A stretch of DNA of 64,000 bases from Ulva prolifera (Eukaryota; Chlorophyta; Ulvophyceae; Ulvales; Ulvaceae). Each line of letters opens with the position of its first letter. The stretch's first letter is position 1. The stretch is taken from the NCBI GenBank assembly GCA_023078555.1, contig CM041201.1, positions 4,905,713-4,969,712 on the forward strand, written 5' to 3'. Position numbers and translations under genes: made by a program. Below, one piece after another: positions 25,301-38,014 of the stretch. Below the pieces are notes generated by a model that saw only the letters and a program-made list of their open reading frames with translations, ran no database searches and was not told the origin of the DNA.

Positions 25301-28300
25301 CAGCAAATGAGATGGTGCCTGTGGATGCATGTAATGGTGACTTCATTGTTGACTCTTTACGGCGATCCTGTTGCAGTGTACAGCCACTGGAACAAGAATG
25401 CGCATGAGCAAGGGCGGCATCGGAGGCATGTGGGGCAGAGCCTGGCCACTATTGCACTCAACATGCTAAAATCGTCTGTGCGGCATTGGCAACTCGCTGT
25501 CGCACAGCAGAATTTCAAGTTCCAGGCTTCATCTGTTGTCGATTGCTTCCGCAGCACACGATTAAAGATGGCAGCATTCCATGCATGGTGTCAAAATACG
25601 GCAGAGCGCTGCAGGACGCGTGCAAATCAGCAGACTGTGCTGAGGGCGTTGAGGCTGGCTTCCGAGAATGTGCTAGTGCTCTCGCGTAATCAGGAGCACC
25701 AGAAGGCATCTGTACCGGTATTTGTTGCACAGTTCCAGGCGCCATGGTGAGATCCTCTAACACGTTCTCAAGCTCATATGTTTCCCATGTCGCACGCCTG
25801 CATCTGTCTGTACTATGCTGGCCTATGCTTGCATTGCAAAGCTACATTTGTACATTTTGTGAACCACCCTTGAGAGGACAAAACTGGGAGACCGTTTTCA
25901 TCAGCATGCAAGGAGATCGCAAGTTACAATGCCATGCAGTGAAAGCAACCAGGTCGTAATGGAGCGCGTGCCCGACTGCCCAGCAATGCGCGGGCAGCAG
26001 AGCAGCTTGAGCACCGCGAAGGATGTAATGCTCCAGTGTACCTTTGGTCTGCGGTTCTCCGCGACCTCAGACGATGTGTACTGGGCAGCGAACATTCGCC
26101 GATTTGTGATAAGTGCTTTCGACGACCCGCTGTTCAATTCCATCAATGTTCAAGGCACCAGGTATGCAAGCATGTTAACCCCCTCATGTTGTCAGGGTTC
26201 TGCATCATGACTGCTAGTGCACCTGCAACACATCTACAGTCTAGTGGTGATTGAGGCCATTAGTGTGCTGCCTTGTGCACATGCAGCCGTTCCTCACATC
26301 AGCGGTTCCAATGAGATTGTTTGTTTGCACTGGTGCTGCTGGCGTGCAGAAGACCACGGCAGTGGATGCAACATGGCGGTCTGAAGGCTTCCTTTCTCAA
26401 GTATCCGCCATTCTTCACAGACAGTGAGCCTGAGCGGTGCATACATGATGGCCTACGAGATCACAGATCCATGATCTCTTGTGTGGATGGCAAGGCAGTG
26501 CTTGGTGGGGCTGCAACTTCTGCCAGTGATGCTTCGTCTGCAGTCCGCCGGGACATAAATTCAGCACACTGTCAGTCCAGGCAGTGCGAGGATAACCGCC
26601 CGCCCGGCAGGGGTGCAGTCGCTGTGGAACTGCAGGTCGGAGGATGTGAGCATGATCCAACAACTAATGGGCGCAGAAGTAGAGCAGCTTATCAGAAGTT
26701 GACAGCTTCTGCCGCAGCGAAAGCCAGGCCGCCGGGCCAGTGCGCTCGCAAGAAACGAAGCACAACTGAGCTCAGGCACACGGGTCCAGAACAAGAGGAA
26801 GCAATGGCCGTACGCTATGGTTGTGGTGATTCGAGAGATGATGGAGAACGCAGAGACCGCTGCTTGGAAAATCTGGAGAGTGATTGCATGGACGAGGCAC
26901 TTACAGCGGGCGTGTTTGCTGCAATGGTGAAGGACTCTGCAGCTATCCCTGTGGCTAGTGAGCAGCTGACCAAGTACCATGCGGTGGTCCACAGCCTACC
27001 AGCACAGCGAATTGCAGACCAACTGATGGAAGCCGGAAAGCTGCAAACACTAATCTCTGAGATCAGCAGCAGATCGTCAAAGCTACAGAATGAGGCGCAG
27101 GTGAGTCGCAGAGCTTGTGTCCCAATGCTATCCCGCCTGCTTTCCTAGCTGAGCAGGATAATGTCTACACATTTGGTGTTTGAGTAGATCGGTGGTATGT
27201 GCAAGCAGTTGAACACATATATACGAATGGTGGCATGGGTTTGGTTCTGGATTGATGGGCCAGCAGTACAAGTGTCGCGGGCACGTACATCCGCATGAAA
27301 CCCACCTGACTGGCATGTGGTTTCAATAGTACCTTATGTTTCCCCGTGGATCATGTATTATGTGGTCAACCTGCAATGAATGAGACTGTGGCGCAGGATG
27401 AGGAGGATGGTGACAGCCAGCGTTTGGAGATGGCCATGTCGCATGCGTCTCGGGCCTCCGCGGCAGCAGATGCAGCATGTGAGGAACACACGCAGGCGCT
27501 GGCAGGTATGGATGCCAGCAGGCAATGGCTTCTTCAGCTGCAGGATGTCAAGGACCGAGATGTGGCGACCCGCAGGGCAGCAGCAGAAGATCTCACTGCA
27601 AAGCGATCTGAACTATCACTCCTGCATGCAAGGCTCGCAGCAGCATCGCAGCAGCAGCATGCTCAGCTGACGACAGATGCTGCACAGGCAGCTGCCCGCG
27701 TGGTTGAGGCCAAGCAGGTGATTTCATGAATTGACGACTGCATGAATTGATCATCCCATGCAATGTGAATTGTCTCTTGCTACTTATGCCACCAAATCCA
27801 AAACAGTACTATGCCGTTCAGCGAGTAGTGATTGAGGCAATGAGCCTCGTCTGTACAGAGAATCACTGCAAGCCTTGACGATCACCGTTCACACAAGTTC
27901 TGCGTATGCTCTTCAGCCAGACGACAGGAGGTATAGCATGCACAACTTTCCTAAACAATTCAGGTCACCACTCCACAGCTGCCCAGGTCCAATTATGTTC
28001 ATGCAATGGCTGCATCAAGCGTGTACAATGCTTCCAGATGTCATCAATACCCCCAATAGCGACAGGCGTCTGCTTTGCATCGAGGCCTACTAGCACTTTC
28101 ATTAGGCAACTAGTCTGTTGCAACAAAGAACGGCATCCACGGCTTATCACAAATGATCTGACTGCTGCTTGAAACGCAGGCAGAGCAGGCAATACATGCA
28201 GACCTCATGGAAGCTGCTAGGAAGGAACGTGAGGCACGGCAGCTACAGCTTGATCTGCAGACGAAGGCAGATGAACTATTGGACAAGTACATTCACCTGT

Positions 28301-31300
28301 GTGCCAGTCGTGCGCCAGATGGTGTTCGAGTTGCACAGCACGAAACACCGGAGGGAGCAGCCGTCAAATCGCAGCTGCGCTGCCACAGGAACAAAGCTGA
28401 TGAGGCTGCTCGGCTTGTACAGGACCTCTGCAAGTTTCGCACTGGTCTTCAGGTGTGATGTCAGCGCTCTGCAGGTGTAAGATCCATGGCTGCACGTTCC
28501 AATCGGTTATCGGATATGTGCAGTTGGGTGCTGCTCATTTACTGGCTGCTGAAGCTGAATCTTGCGGGTCATAGCAGCTGTGCCACATTCTCATGTTTCC
28601 TGGCAAAACAATGTTGGGTGCAGGACGCCCACAACACTGCAGTATCAGACCTGCAAGCTCTGGAAGCAGATATACGGCAACAGAACATGAGAGTGGCAAC
28701 CGCCGAAACCAGGCATGACGATGCTACTTTGAAGTGCTTGCAATTACATGAACAGCTTGCCGAGCTGGAGAAGCAGGCTGGGCATGTTTCAGACCTGGAA
28801 GAACAGTATAAGACTGCACAGCAAAATGTGCGTCCAACTTGACGTCCGCTGCTCAGTTTCACGACCCATGCTTTGCCCCTACTGCTTTGGGGGTGGCAAA
28901 GGGTCAACGTGTAGGGCCACTGGCTGGTGAGCATGGCTCGTGTCAAGAGTATACGCCCGATTATTTTTATGGCAGGTTCAGATTCTCGGGCTCCTGACTG
29001 GTGATGGTGGTGCTGGAGCTGGATTCAGAGCGAGACACAGTGTTCAGGTGGTAGAAGCGGAGGAACGGGAAGCCTTGGCACGGAAGGCGCTGCTGCAAAC
29101 TAAGCAGCTTGCTGCAGATGCGACTGCAGCAGCGCAGGCAGTGCAGGACACCATTGGCAGCAGGCGTAATGCGCGCTTGATGACAATGGACGTCCTGTCA
29201 TCAAAGCGCCAGCGTCTGGAGACCGAGCTCCAGAATCTGCAGCAAGCAATTGTGGAAGCGCCTGCAGCCGTTGTGAACCAGGCTGTTGTCATCTTTCACC
29301 AGCACCTGGCTGATGCGCCGCCTGCCATAGCCCAGAACCAGCGGAAGCATGCTCCGCTGTCCATGGATGCGGCCCCAACTTGTGTGACACGAGACACGAT
29401 GGCTGCTGCATTACACCGTCATGTAGGTGTTGCAACTGTGTTGAACGCCGCCATTCCTCCTGATCGTCCAACATTGTCAGCTGCGATCACAGACAATGGA
29501 TCAGACTCGCCCGCGAGTGCTCGTTCATGGGGCAGTGATTCACTGCAGGGAACACAAGGCGATGCAGCTCCGCCATGGCAGCTGTTGCACCTGTCATGTG
29601 CACCATGCAGTCGCCAACAGTCCGCCTCACAGTATGCTTTGCGCAAGCTGGCTCTGCACGCGCTTCATGCATGGCAGCAGCAGAGCTTCCACGCGCAGCA
29701 GCTCACTGCTGTAGCAGAACAGCACGAGCGCACAAGGTGCATGCAGCGCGCGCTACGGCACTGGGCCAGGTCTGTGTCAGGCGTGAGCGTGTGGCGGAGG
29801 CAACAGCTATGCACGGCGATGACGCAGCGTGCTGGGGCAGTGATGGCCCGTGCCCTGTACGGGTGGCAGGTGTATGTGGTGCAGCAGCAGGAGCTGCTGC
29901 ACCGATTCCTGACCCTCCGGTGTGCCCACGCTCGGCGTCTACAGCACACAGCCTTGCATTCGCTATGGAAGCATGCCATGCGGAAACGCCGCGCACGGTC
30001 GCTTGTGCATGCAGCACAACTGCAAGCCGCACGCCGGTGGCTATGGGGCTGGCGGGGGGTGGTCTGTGAGGCTCAGGACTTGCGCGCCAAAGCGCTGTTG
30101 GTGTTTGCGACGCGCACCCACCGGCACCTGCAGGGGTTGGTGCGCAGCTGGCGCACTATTGCGGCAGTCAAGCGTGGGCATCGGAACTTGCAGCTCGAGT
30201 TCACACGGAAGCGAGCCCATCGGCGATTGGTGCAAGCACTGAGGCTCTGGCAAGAGCTGTGCGCCCAGAAATCATTGTTGCGGCGGGTGTTCAGCCACGC
30301 TGAGCAAGCTTGGGCAGTGACTCTACAGGTGTGGATCATGCACGCTGTACAATGCAATCAGCTTGTCCAGCTTGATGGTGAGATGGGCATGGCATTTGCA
30401 ACTTTATCAGTGATGTGCCGGCACATTTGTCATATGTGTGCGAGTCGCCGCAGATGCTTCAACGGACATCGACGACACAAGATCGGCAGCTTCAGCGACT
30501 TCGAGACAGGGATGGCGCTTCCCGTTTCAACGTCTTGAGCACTGAATGCAGGTGGAGCAGGAGCGGGAGGCCGCAGCGTTGGTCACGGTTTTCCGGGCCT
30601 GGGCATCTCACTGCCAGAGTCTGCGTGATCGCCGTGTTCAGACTGTGCAAAACGCTCAAGCAGCGATGCTTCACAAGCAGTGCATCGGCAGGCGGGCAAT
30701 GCAGGCATGGGGTAGCGCTGTAGAGCATGCACAGCAGCTAGCGTCTGTGAGAGGCCTGCGAGACACGATATTTCGACTATGGCGGGGGCGTGCTCGAGAC
30801 AAGAGCGCCATCGCCAGCACTGTCTCAGCAAGGATGAAGCTCAAATTTCGTGGTTGGCCCAACGAGGTACGCCCAGAAATCATGACTGATCTTGTACTGG
30901 CCGATGCTGCTGCACATGATTTGGACCTGTTGTACTTGCGGTCAGTGGAACGTACACAGGCAGATGTATGTGGCCGCAATTTGCACATGTACGAACTGCA
31001 CAGCAGCTGCTGGCAGACTCACACGTACCCAATGTGGCTGCAGTCTCAGTACTGCAATTTTCATACTTGCCAGAAGTGCTTATCGCAGTGGAGGGCGCCA
31101 TGGCTCCTTGCAGACACACACCGGCGGCGTTCATTGCTTCGCAAGTGCATTCTGGGACTGTCTCAAGGCGTCTTTCATACGCAGCAGCTGCTTGCACCAC
31201 ACCATGAGTATTGGCGGCAGGGAATGCCATTGCTGAAGGCATGGCGAGCCTGGACCAGTGTGACACAGATGAAGCGGTACATACGGGTGCGGTGGTAGTG

Positions 31301-32180
31301 AACATTGCTCAGTCTGTGGTACATGTCTGTGGTACATGTAGGCCTTGCAGTGGTCTGTTGATGAGCCAATGGGGGCATTTCTACAGTCTGCTTGTGTGAT
31401 CTGGGCTGCATATGCTGTGTGCATATCCCAATGTGGCCGCAAGCGAAGACTGATGTAAGCGAACGAATCGCGCTATGCGACGATCTGAAGTATAAATGCC
31501 CACTGTAGATATGCCAGGTGCCAGAGCAGTTGCTTGAATAGGTGCAGGCTGAGCGCGAGTGGGTTCGACAAGCAGCCAGGCAGCTGTTGCTCACAAAGGT
31601 GATAAGGGCATGGGTTGAACATATCCGATACGCCCGCCGTGAACAGGCTCTGGCGGTGGCTGCCTGCTGCCATCGTCAAGACACATTGATAGGACATGCA
31701 CTGAGAGCTTGGAAACAATCTTGCCATGCAAAACGGGCAGTTCATGAGCAGGAAGGTAGCCACTTGTCTCTCTGCAGTGGCTCTTTCACTCCAGCCCATG
31801 CACTTGGTACGTCTTCCAGAGATTGTGGCACCTCACCGTGCAGCACATCAGTATATCATGCTGATTTGAACAGATTTGAAACTGTGTTGGGCTTTCCGAG
31901 ATTGCTCTGGTGACATACAGGTGATACTGAAGATGTCGATTTATCAAAGGTGGACAGTGCCAGCAACAAGGCAGCGGTGAAGACGTGTCCGACCAACATT
32001 CGCAACAGAGTAGCCGTCCACAAACGATCCAGTGTAGTTGTTGGTCGTCTCCGGAAGGAATGCAAGGATACACCTACACCTATCCGCAGATCTTCTGGCA
32101 GACAGGGAAAGTGCAAAGACAGGTATGGCATCTGTGTCTTGAACCATGCCGCACGCGTGACAGCAGAAGTGCTAGTTTGA
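22307..32180 (+). CDS. SFI1: Very large SFI1-like centrin-binding, coiled-coil protein
   Basis: Likely scaffold that binds centrins at basal bodies or centrosomes. Exons in matching phase: 22307-22447, 22536-24164, about 24573-24725, 24897-24911 (15 bases), 24941-25746, 25940-26161, 26350-27100, 27397-27717, 28180-28452, 28624-28827, one from 28,976 or 29,049 to about 30,370, about 30,549-31,286, 31542-31755 and 31921-32180. Layout: a Ser/Pro-rich disordered N-terminus of about 590 residues; a first block of SFI1-type repeats with spaced tryptophans (RMQIALMGWRD, SVRHWQLAVAQ, AAFHAWCQN); a non-repeat insert; a long coiled coil (27.4-29.3 kb); and a second repeat block (LHALHAWQQQ, RALRHWARSV, RALYGWQVYV, RWLWGWRGVV, ALRLWQEL, TVFRAWASH, HALRAWKQS). 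The C-terminus is basic. Two adjacent genes are possible, but the phases run through. The joins near 30.4-30.5 kb and within 30.85-31.1 kb are unsure. Confidence 0.75.
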
Positions 32181-32622
32181 GACATGCCCACCTTGTGCTC
32201 CCTGCGACGGTTAAACAAGGTCACATATCTTTGTGTTGCAGGAAGAAGCGCTCAGCCATATCTAGAGCATCCTCATCTGACTGCGATTCATTGGCGCTGT
32301 GGCTGGACAGTTGATTTTTGCTCTGCTTAACAAGGCAATTTTGATGCACTCCAGATATATTGTTTCGAAACGCGGTACATGCCCGCGGTCTGCACTTCGT
32401 ATAATGCATATATTATACAAACTGTAGATGTTCTGTGTACCGTGGTGACCTTGGGTGATCTAAAACAACATCCGAGACACAGGTAGGCTGGTTGACCAAT
32501 TTCACAATGACCTTCCCCATTACTCCAATGGGATGATATCATACCAATAACATTTCAATGATATGTCCATATACGAAGGAACTATATATCACGCTGAAAC
32601 AAGCGTGACTCTTGAACTCGCC

Positions 32623-33992
32623 TTAGAGCTCATCTTTTGCACCCTCAAACAGAGCAGGGGCATGCTGCTCCAGCATGGTCGCCACCTGTGTGACGATATC
32701 TTGTTTGTGCACGGCCTTCCAGAGCAGCAGTACTGGCAGAGCAAAACCTTCAGCATTTGCAACGAACAAAATATTCTGGCACGTACCACATCTGCGGACC
32801 CAGGGAAGTACTTGTACTTTGGATTTCCATTGGGCGTGGTAAGGTCAGCACGAACCTGCAGTATGCCAGAAGATGTGACCGTGGCCGGACTAACAAGGTG
32901 CACCAACAATCGGAAGGCGGGTGGTGCGGCTGGTCATGGGCTACTGAGTCATGCATCAACTGCAGAGTTACGAAAACGAGTCGATGTTCGATCTCGCTGA
33001 ACGGCAACACTGACTGCCAGGTAAGTACTCATGGCAGTGAGGTACTCACAGCAGTTAGGTACTCACGGCAGTGACAGCTTAGAGAGAATTCATGGATGCG
33101 GAGAGTTTGCAATGACTTTACCTTGCCTGATGGCTCGGCCAGAAGTATCCGGGGAATGTACTGTCCATCAGGGGCAAATTCTTCCTGCACTTGTGCTCTT
33201 CTTGAGAAATGGTCGGGAATGTTGTGTGTCACATGGAGGCTCGCACAAGTACATCGCTAGCTGAGTGCTGTGGGGGTGGCAGCGCTGCTGTCGCTTCGAG
33301 TATCCAGGCTTGGCAGCTTTGGCAACATTCACTAGCAGAGATCATACAATGATTTGTAAACAAATCGGAAGCATCTATCTCACAATATGACAGCCACAGA
33401 GGCGAGACAGCTGTGATATGAGACGAAACGTAGTGCAAGGGAAGTACCCCAAATTCATCGTTCTCCTTTCCATCGACCGAAACCATGATGTACTGCTTTG
33501 ACGCATCAACCAGGCGCTGCCCGGTCTCTGTCATAGTACCTTTCAGGCGCTTGCATGCACCGCACCTAAATGAGCACTCCCTGAATGTCTGAGCCATTCA
33601 CGGGTGAAGGTACAGACTGCGTTGCCTACATGTGTATGCATGCAGACAAGTACTGCAAGTACTGCAAGTAGAATTCAAATCTGAGCGCAAGCAACAGACA
33701 GCAAACTCATGCAAAGTGCCTGTTCTGTGTGCACACCAAGGTTGTGTCAGCAAAACTGCAATTGGCTTGGTGTTGGACGACAGATCCAACGCCTTGAACT
33801 CTTCACCCGAAATCTACAATCGAGCCCATTTGTAATTGTGTCAGCCACGGTCGGAATCTGATCAACACACTTCATCAAGAATATGCCTACCCAATCGATA
33901 TTCGAATTCAAATCGCTGAAATCCCTTCTTGCACATGTAGGTGTGATCAGAGCTGCAAATGTGCAAAACACGACCGTGAAAAGAACGTGCAT
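32623..33992 (-). CDS. TXNDC12: TXNDC12/ERp18-like ER thioredoxin-fold protein
   Basis: Small thiol oxidoreductase of the endoplasmic reticulum. Six minus-strand exons, 33992-33891, 33813-33737, 33565-33448, 33184-33122, 32855-32787 and 32685-32623, join in phase to 163 residues, close to the 172 of human TXNDC12. It starts with a hydrophobic signal peptide (MHVLFTVVFCTFAALITP). The active site WCGACK is rebuilt exactly across the second junction, followed by RLKG. Family landmarks follow: FAPDGQYIPRILLAEPSGK and GNPKYKYFPGSADV. The last exon ends in KDEL and a stop, the classic ER retrieval signal. Signal peptide, active site and KDEL agree on location in the ER lumen. The gene is convergent with the SFI1-like gene and divergent from a possible small secreted gene. 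All five junctions restore family sequence, so the model is well supported. Confidence 0.93.
33024..33074. repeat. Three copies of a 17-base tandem repeat
   Basis: Three adjacent 17-base units (GGTACTCAC-GCAGTGA type) lie in the fourth intron of the TXNDC12-like gene. The copies differ at a few positions. Confidence 0.75.
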
Positions 33993-34126
33993 GGCCTCGC
34001 CCGTTCTTTCGGTATCTTCGCAACAGAACTGATTGTATGATCTACCAGGAGTCCTACCCTCGACAATCTATTAAAAGTTCGCCACGAACCACAAGATGGG
34101 ATACACTGCTTCAAGTTTACAGCACC
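33993..34126. promoter_or_regulatory. 134-base divergent spacer
   Basis: Only 134 bases separate the ATG of the TXNDC12-like gene (minus) from the ATG of a possible secreted-protein gene (plus). If the second gene is real, the two share one compact promoter region. No specific element is recognised. Confidence 0.3.
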
Positions 34127-34543
34127 ATGGAGACGCTACAGCTACCCTTGTTTTGTTTTGCCCTTTTGCTATGCGTACGTGATCGCGCAAGGCGGTATCT
34201 GTTTGTCGAGCAGGATCGGTCGACAACAAACGCGATGCGTCGTGCTTGTGTTGCACTCAAACTTTTGAGATGGTGTGCTGCAATGCTTCAAGGCACCTGT
34301 CGATGCATTGCCTGTAGATGTGGACGGGGCTTGGCCTGATCGAGTGGCTTCAAGTGTGCTGAAGAAGAAACCCCGCGGTAGGCAGGACGCCGCATGCATG
34401 CTTCCCAGCAGCCCGCAATGGCAAAAACGCACAGAGAACAGCTCCTGATGAAAATGGCAGCTGGGGCGAGCCCCTCGGCACTTCGGGCAGAATTGTTATG
34501 CTATGCACATCCATCTGGCCAGATTCAAGTTGATTTGACTTAA
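34127..34543 (+). CDS. Possible small secreted protein, unknown family
   Basis: I do not recognise this gene. Exon 1 (34127-34174) encodes a short signal-peptide-like start, METLQLPLFCFALLLC, and stops exactly at a strong GTACGT donor. Candidate exon 2 (34293-34377) reads APVDALPVDVDGAWPDRVA and then a lysine-rich end, up to a GTAGGC donor. Candidate exon 3 (34461-34543) reads AGASPSALRAELLCYAHPSG and reaches a stop. Phases match (0, then 1) and the product would be about 71 residues. A further open stretch starting at an ATG near 34560 (MAGRLITTSAKSIHEAPV) and ending near 34690 may belong to the same transcript or to none. Support is only the signal-like start, splice sites and phase, so this could be a false assembly. 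Confidence 0.35.
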
Positions 34544-37500
34544 TTTGAAATAATTCATCATGGCAGGTCGACTGATCACGACATCAGCCAAATCCATCCA
34601 TGAAGCACCAGTGCAGAAGCACACGTCATTGCTCGCACCCACACCGGCATGTAGTCCCCGGCCCTCCCTGACGCGCATCCCCGGCATTTAATACACGTCA
34701 AGATCGATCACCCCCGGCATATGTGGCAGCTCGCGGGGTGGCGTGCAGAGCGCGTCGGCCATCCAGTATATGCGTGAGTGTGGAGCCGAACCGAGTGAGC
34801 TCCCAGCCACATCTGTAACGTTTGGAAAGGCCCTGACGCCACCCAAAACCACACGCTGACCACAACACACATGCCAAAAGGCCATTGTAGAGGTCCAGCT
34901 CGCCACATTCACAGACCAGCAGAGCATTCGGCAGCAGAACGATGACAATAGAGCTGCCCTCAGCGTGTGTAGTGTCCACGACACGTGCACATGCTTCACA
35001 GATCACCGTAGAAACCAACCTGTGCACAGGCGAAAGACACTCTACGTGTCTAATGGCACCTCGCCTGCTATAACGTTTACTGCCACATCATGCATGCATA
35101 TCGACTCACGCAACCGCCTTTTTTCGCTGGTTTGGGTTGATAGTTGAGTGGGCTCACAAAGTTCGCCCAACCCTATCTGATGTGTAGATACACCTTCCCA
35201 TAGCACGTCACTGCCACACTGTACTGAAACTGAACGCGGGCAGGAACAGTGTGGACTGGGAAGTGCAGCTACTCTCAGCGTTGTGAATGAGTCAAGTATA
35301 GACACCTTCCTCACGACTGAACTGGTGGTATTCTGCAACCTTTGCCCGCAATGGGATAGTGAGCCATGACTAGCGACGGTGTTTTCAGTGAGGGAACCAT
35401 TGATGGGATTTCAGTTCACCCTACCTCAGGCTGCGCTTCATGCTGTGCTTGCATTTCTCTGAGAAACTGCAACCCCCTTCCACATCATGTCAAGATTGTA
35501 ATGTTTGAGCAGTTTCCGTATGCACTGTTGCAGCCGTCCATCGCCTGGTCAACATGGTATGAAGAGACCATCTGATCCTGAATCATCATCACATTCTACG
35601 TCCGCATAGTATGAATCCCAGTGGGCTTTCAGATCGCCTGCGATGACTCCAGCCTGCAAATCCGTGCCAGCTATGAGATCCCAGGCGAATCAAACTGTGA
35701 CTGCAGCACACATCCAGTCATAGGAGTCTGCTAACACCATGGATCAGACCTCTCGCGCGGCAACCTTGAGACCCATCCCGCTTTGCAGCAGCTGGCAGCC
35801 GTGATCCAGCTTGTCAGAATCCCATTCTCGCACAGCTACATTCATCATGGCGCGGCTGGGATCGGCTACGTTGGGATTGTAATGCCCGACCATGTCAGCT
35901 ACTTGTTCGTGTTCGTGGAGTGACCTGCATGCCCAGAACATGGCAAAGGATGCAACGCGATCAACAATGAAAAGGCCAATCAACGGTGAAGCACACGCTA
36001 GATGATGCGGCTCCTGTGTGCACTGCGAGGCCTGCAGCGAGGGGTGAATACAGCCTGGATCATCTGTGATCGCGGCTGCTTGCATTCTATCAGAGATGTC
36101 GTCCATTGAAGATCGCCAGGTATCATTGCAAGTACCAGCAGCTGTCATTTTGCAGAGATTTCCTGGATGGGCAGCGCTTGCATATTAATTCTTCCAAAAT
36201 GTTTGAATGTTGCAACCGACGGAGCTCCACGTCAATGGACCCATGATCATGTCAGCTAGGTACCATCAAGAGACGTTTCGCACCCCTCGGTGGCTCAGAA
36301 TCATAATGCATTGTTCCAGGGCAAGGAGCAGCTGCCTGGCATGTACTCTGGCAAGCGTCGACGTTGCTCCTTCCAGGTTCCTCAAGCACAGCATGCTTTC
36401 GGGTGTCTGGGTAGTCGTTCAGTGCATCAGTTGGTGAGCTATGTGTGGGCTGATCGGCGGCACGAGCCTGCTGCCAACCTGTGGCTTGCCTGGATTCATA
36501 CTTTGTAGAGCCTCGACCACGATGACGGCCAGGGCGTGTATGACCACGGCCATGACCGTGGCCGCGGCCTGATGGAGGTTCTCGTCCATGCGTCGTCGCA
36601 GCAGGTGCGATGATCTTCTTCGCCCAAGCTCCTTTCGCCAAAGGATGGCAGTGGCTGACAACTCCAGAATGTAGCTTGCTTGCTTGAGCACCCTGTTCCT
36701 GGCCGCCGTGTGAGGGTTCTGGTGGCCCAGGTGTGCGCAGCTCAGACGCACCCATGGCAACTGCACCATGTCTAGCGTTGGTCCACACAGAGCCACCTGC
36801 AGCGCTCCAGACACATCCCCAGAGCCAGCAGATGCAATACCATCCCTTCGTGTGTCATATTCGAACATGACTTGCAAATGACGTGATGTACTGTGATGTA
36901 CCGTGATGTACATGACGACACGGTGCCTCGAGAGTTTTTGCGTTGGACACCTGAGCTCTTCCAGTTTCTGAAGGATGTTTGCAGATGTCTAGTGATCCAG
37001 AACGTACACGCACCACTCCATATACAACATATACAATATAACAGCATGGAAGTCCGGCAGACAACCCGTTGCCGAACCCTTCCGGCATGCGATCACGCGG
37101 TCATCATAGCAACAACGGGGCCCCAGAAGCTCAAAGCGCAATGCCGAGGAAGAGCAGAACGCGCATAAGGTTCGCAGGACGCGATTTGATCGTACCATGC
37201 CGGTGATGGCGACCCACCTTGTCCATCGAGTGCGGCAACGGCACGACAGTGAGCGTTATGCATTCACTAGCGGCACAGGGTCTGAATAATTCTATGTATA
37301 CTTCATCGCGATGAGTGTGTTCTGGAGCGCACCACCGCGACCGCGTCCCTGCCATGCAGATGGCCGCTCCGTCACCATGCTGTCTTGGACGATCTGAATC
37401 CGATAACAACAATATGTTGACTGCTACTCCAGATACAAACTCAATTTTTGAAACGCTTCTCTAGCTGTGCGAAGTCTTGGTCACCGATGAAAACTGTGCT

Positions 37501-38014
37501 TGGATTTGTGCTGCACTATGGCTGGCTGCATACGTTGATTGTGAAAGACGATCTTGCAGGGGGACGGTACACGCGTTCCACTTTGATTTCGGTACGCAAG
37601 AATCCTGCAGAATCCTTGAGGGATGCCCGGACAGCAGGGCGCAAGTGGCTACGCGGGGCCTTGCCCATCCCGATATCTACGGTCACAGATCATGTTCAGT
37701 CGGTGCCGTGCCACGGCGTTCGCACATTCCCGCCGGCAGCGGCTTTACGACTTTTCCACTCAGGAACATCACACTCCGTACTCTCTGTGCACCGGGCCTT
37801 CCCGCTTTTGAGCTGCTTTAGACCGCCATCCATTCATGTTGCCTTCCTGCCCTCAATCCAGTGATCTTGAGTCTGCCTGTCGATGCCACCAAGACATGTG
37901 CCAGCAAATATCGCCGCTCCAGCTGCAATGGTGCGTTCAACCCCGCTGTCATCTGTCGACGCCCCGCTGCAATGGTGTTTTGTCAGCGTTGTTGATACAA
38001 CGACACTCCTGTAG
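34544..38014. other. Long stretch without a supported gene
   Basis: Several frames on both strands are open for 90-180 codons but none has a recognised domain. Examples on the minus strand are 35744-36148 (protein-like composition, no motif), 36252-36788 (a Gly/Arg/His-rich tract) and 34698-35027. One or two fast-evolving genes may lie here; exons could not be linked with confidence. The promoter and first exon of the RING gene at 38 kb may also lie at the right end. Confidence 0.4.
36881..36910. repeat. Three 10-base tandem units
   Basis: Three adjacent decamers of the form NNGTGATGTA. This is a short local duplication without evident function. Confidence 0.7.
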
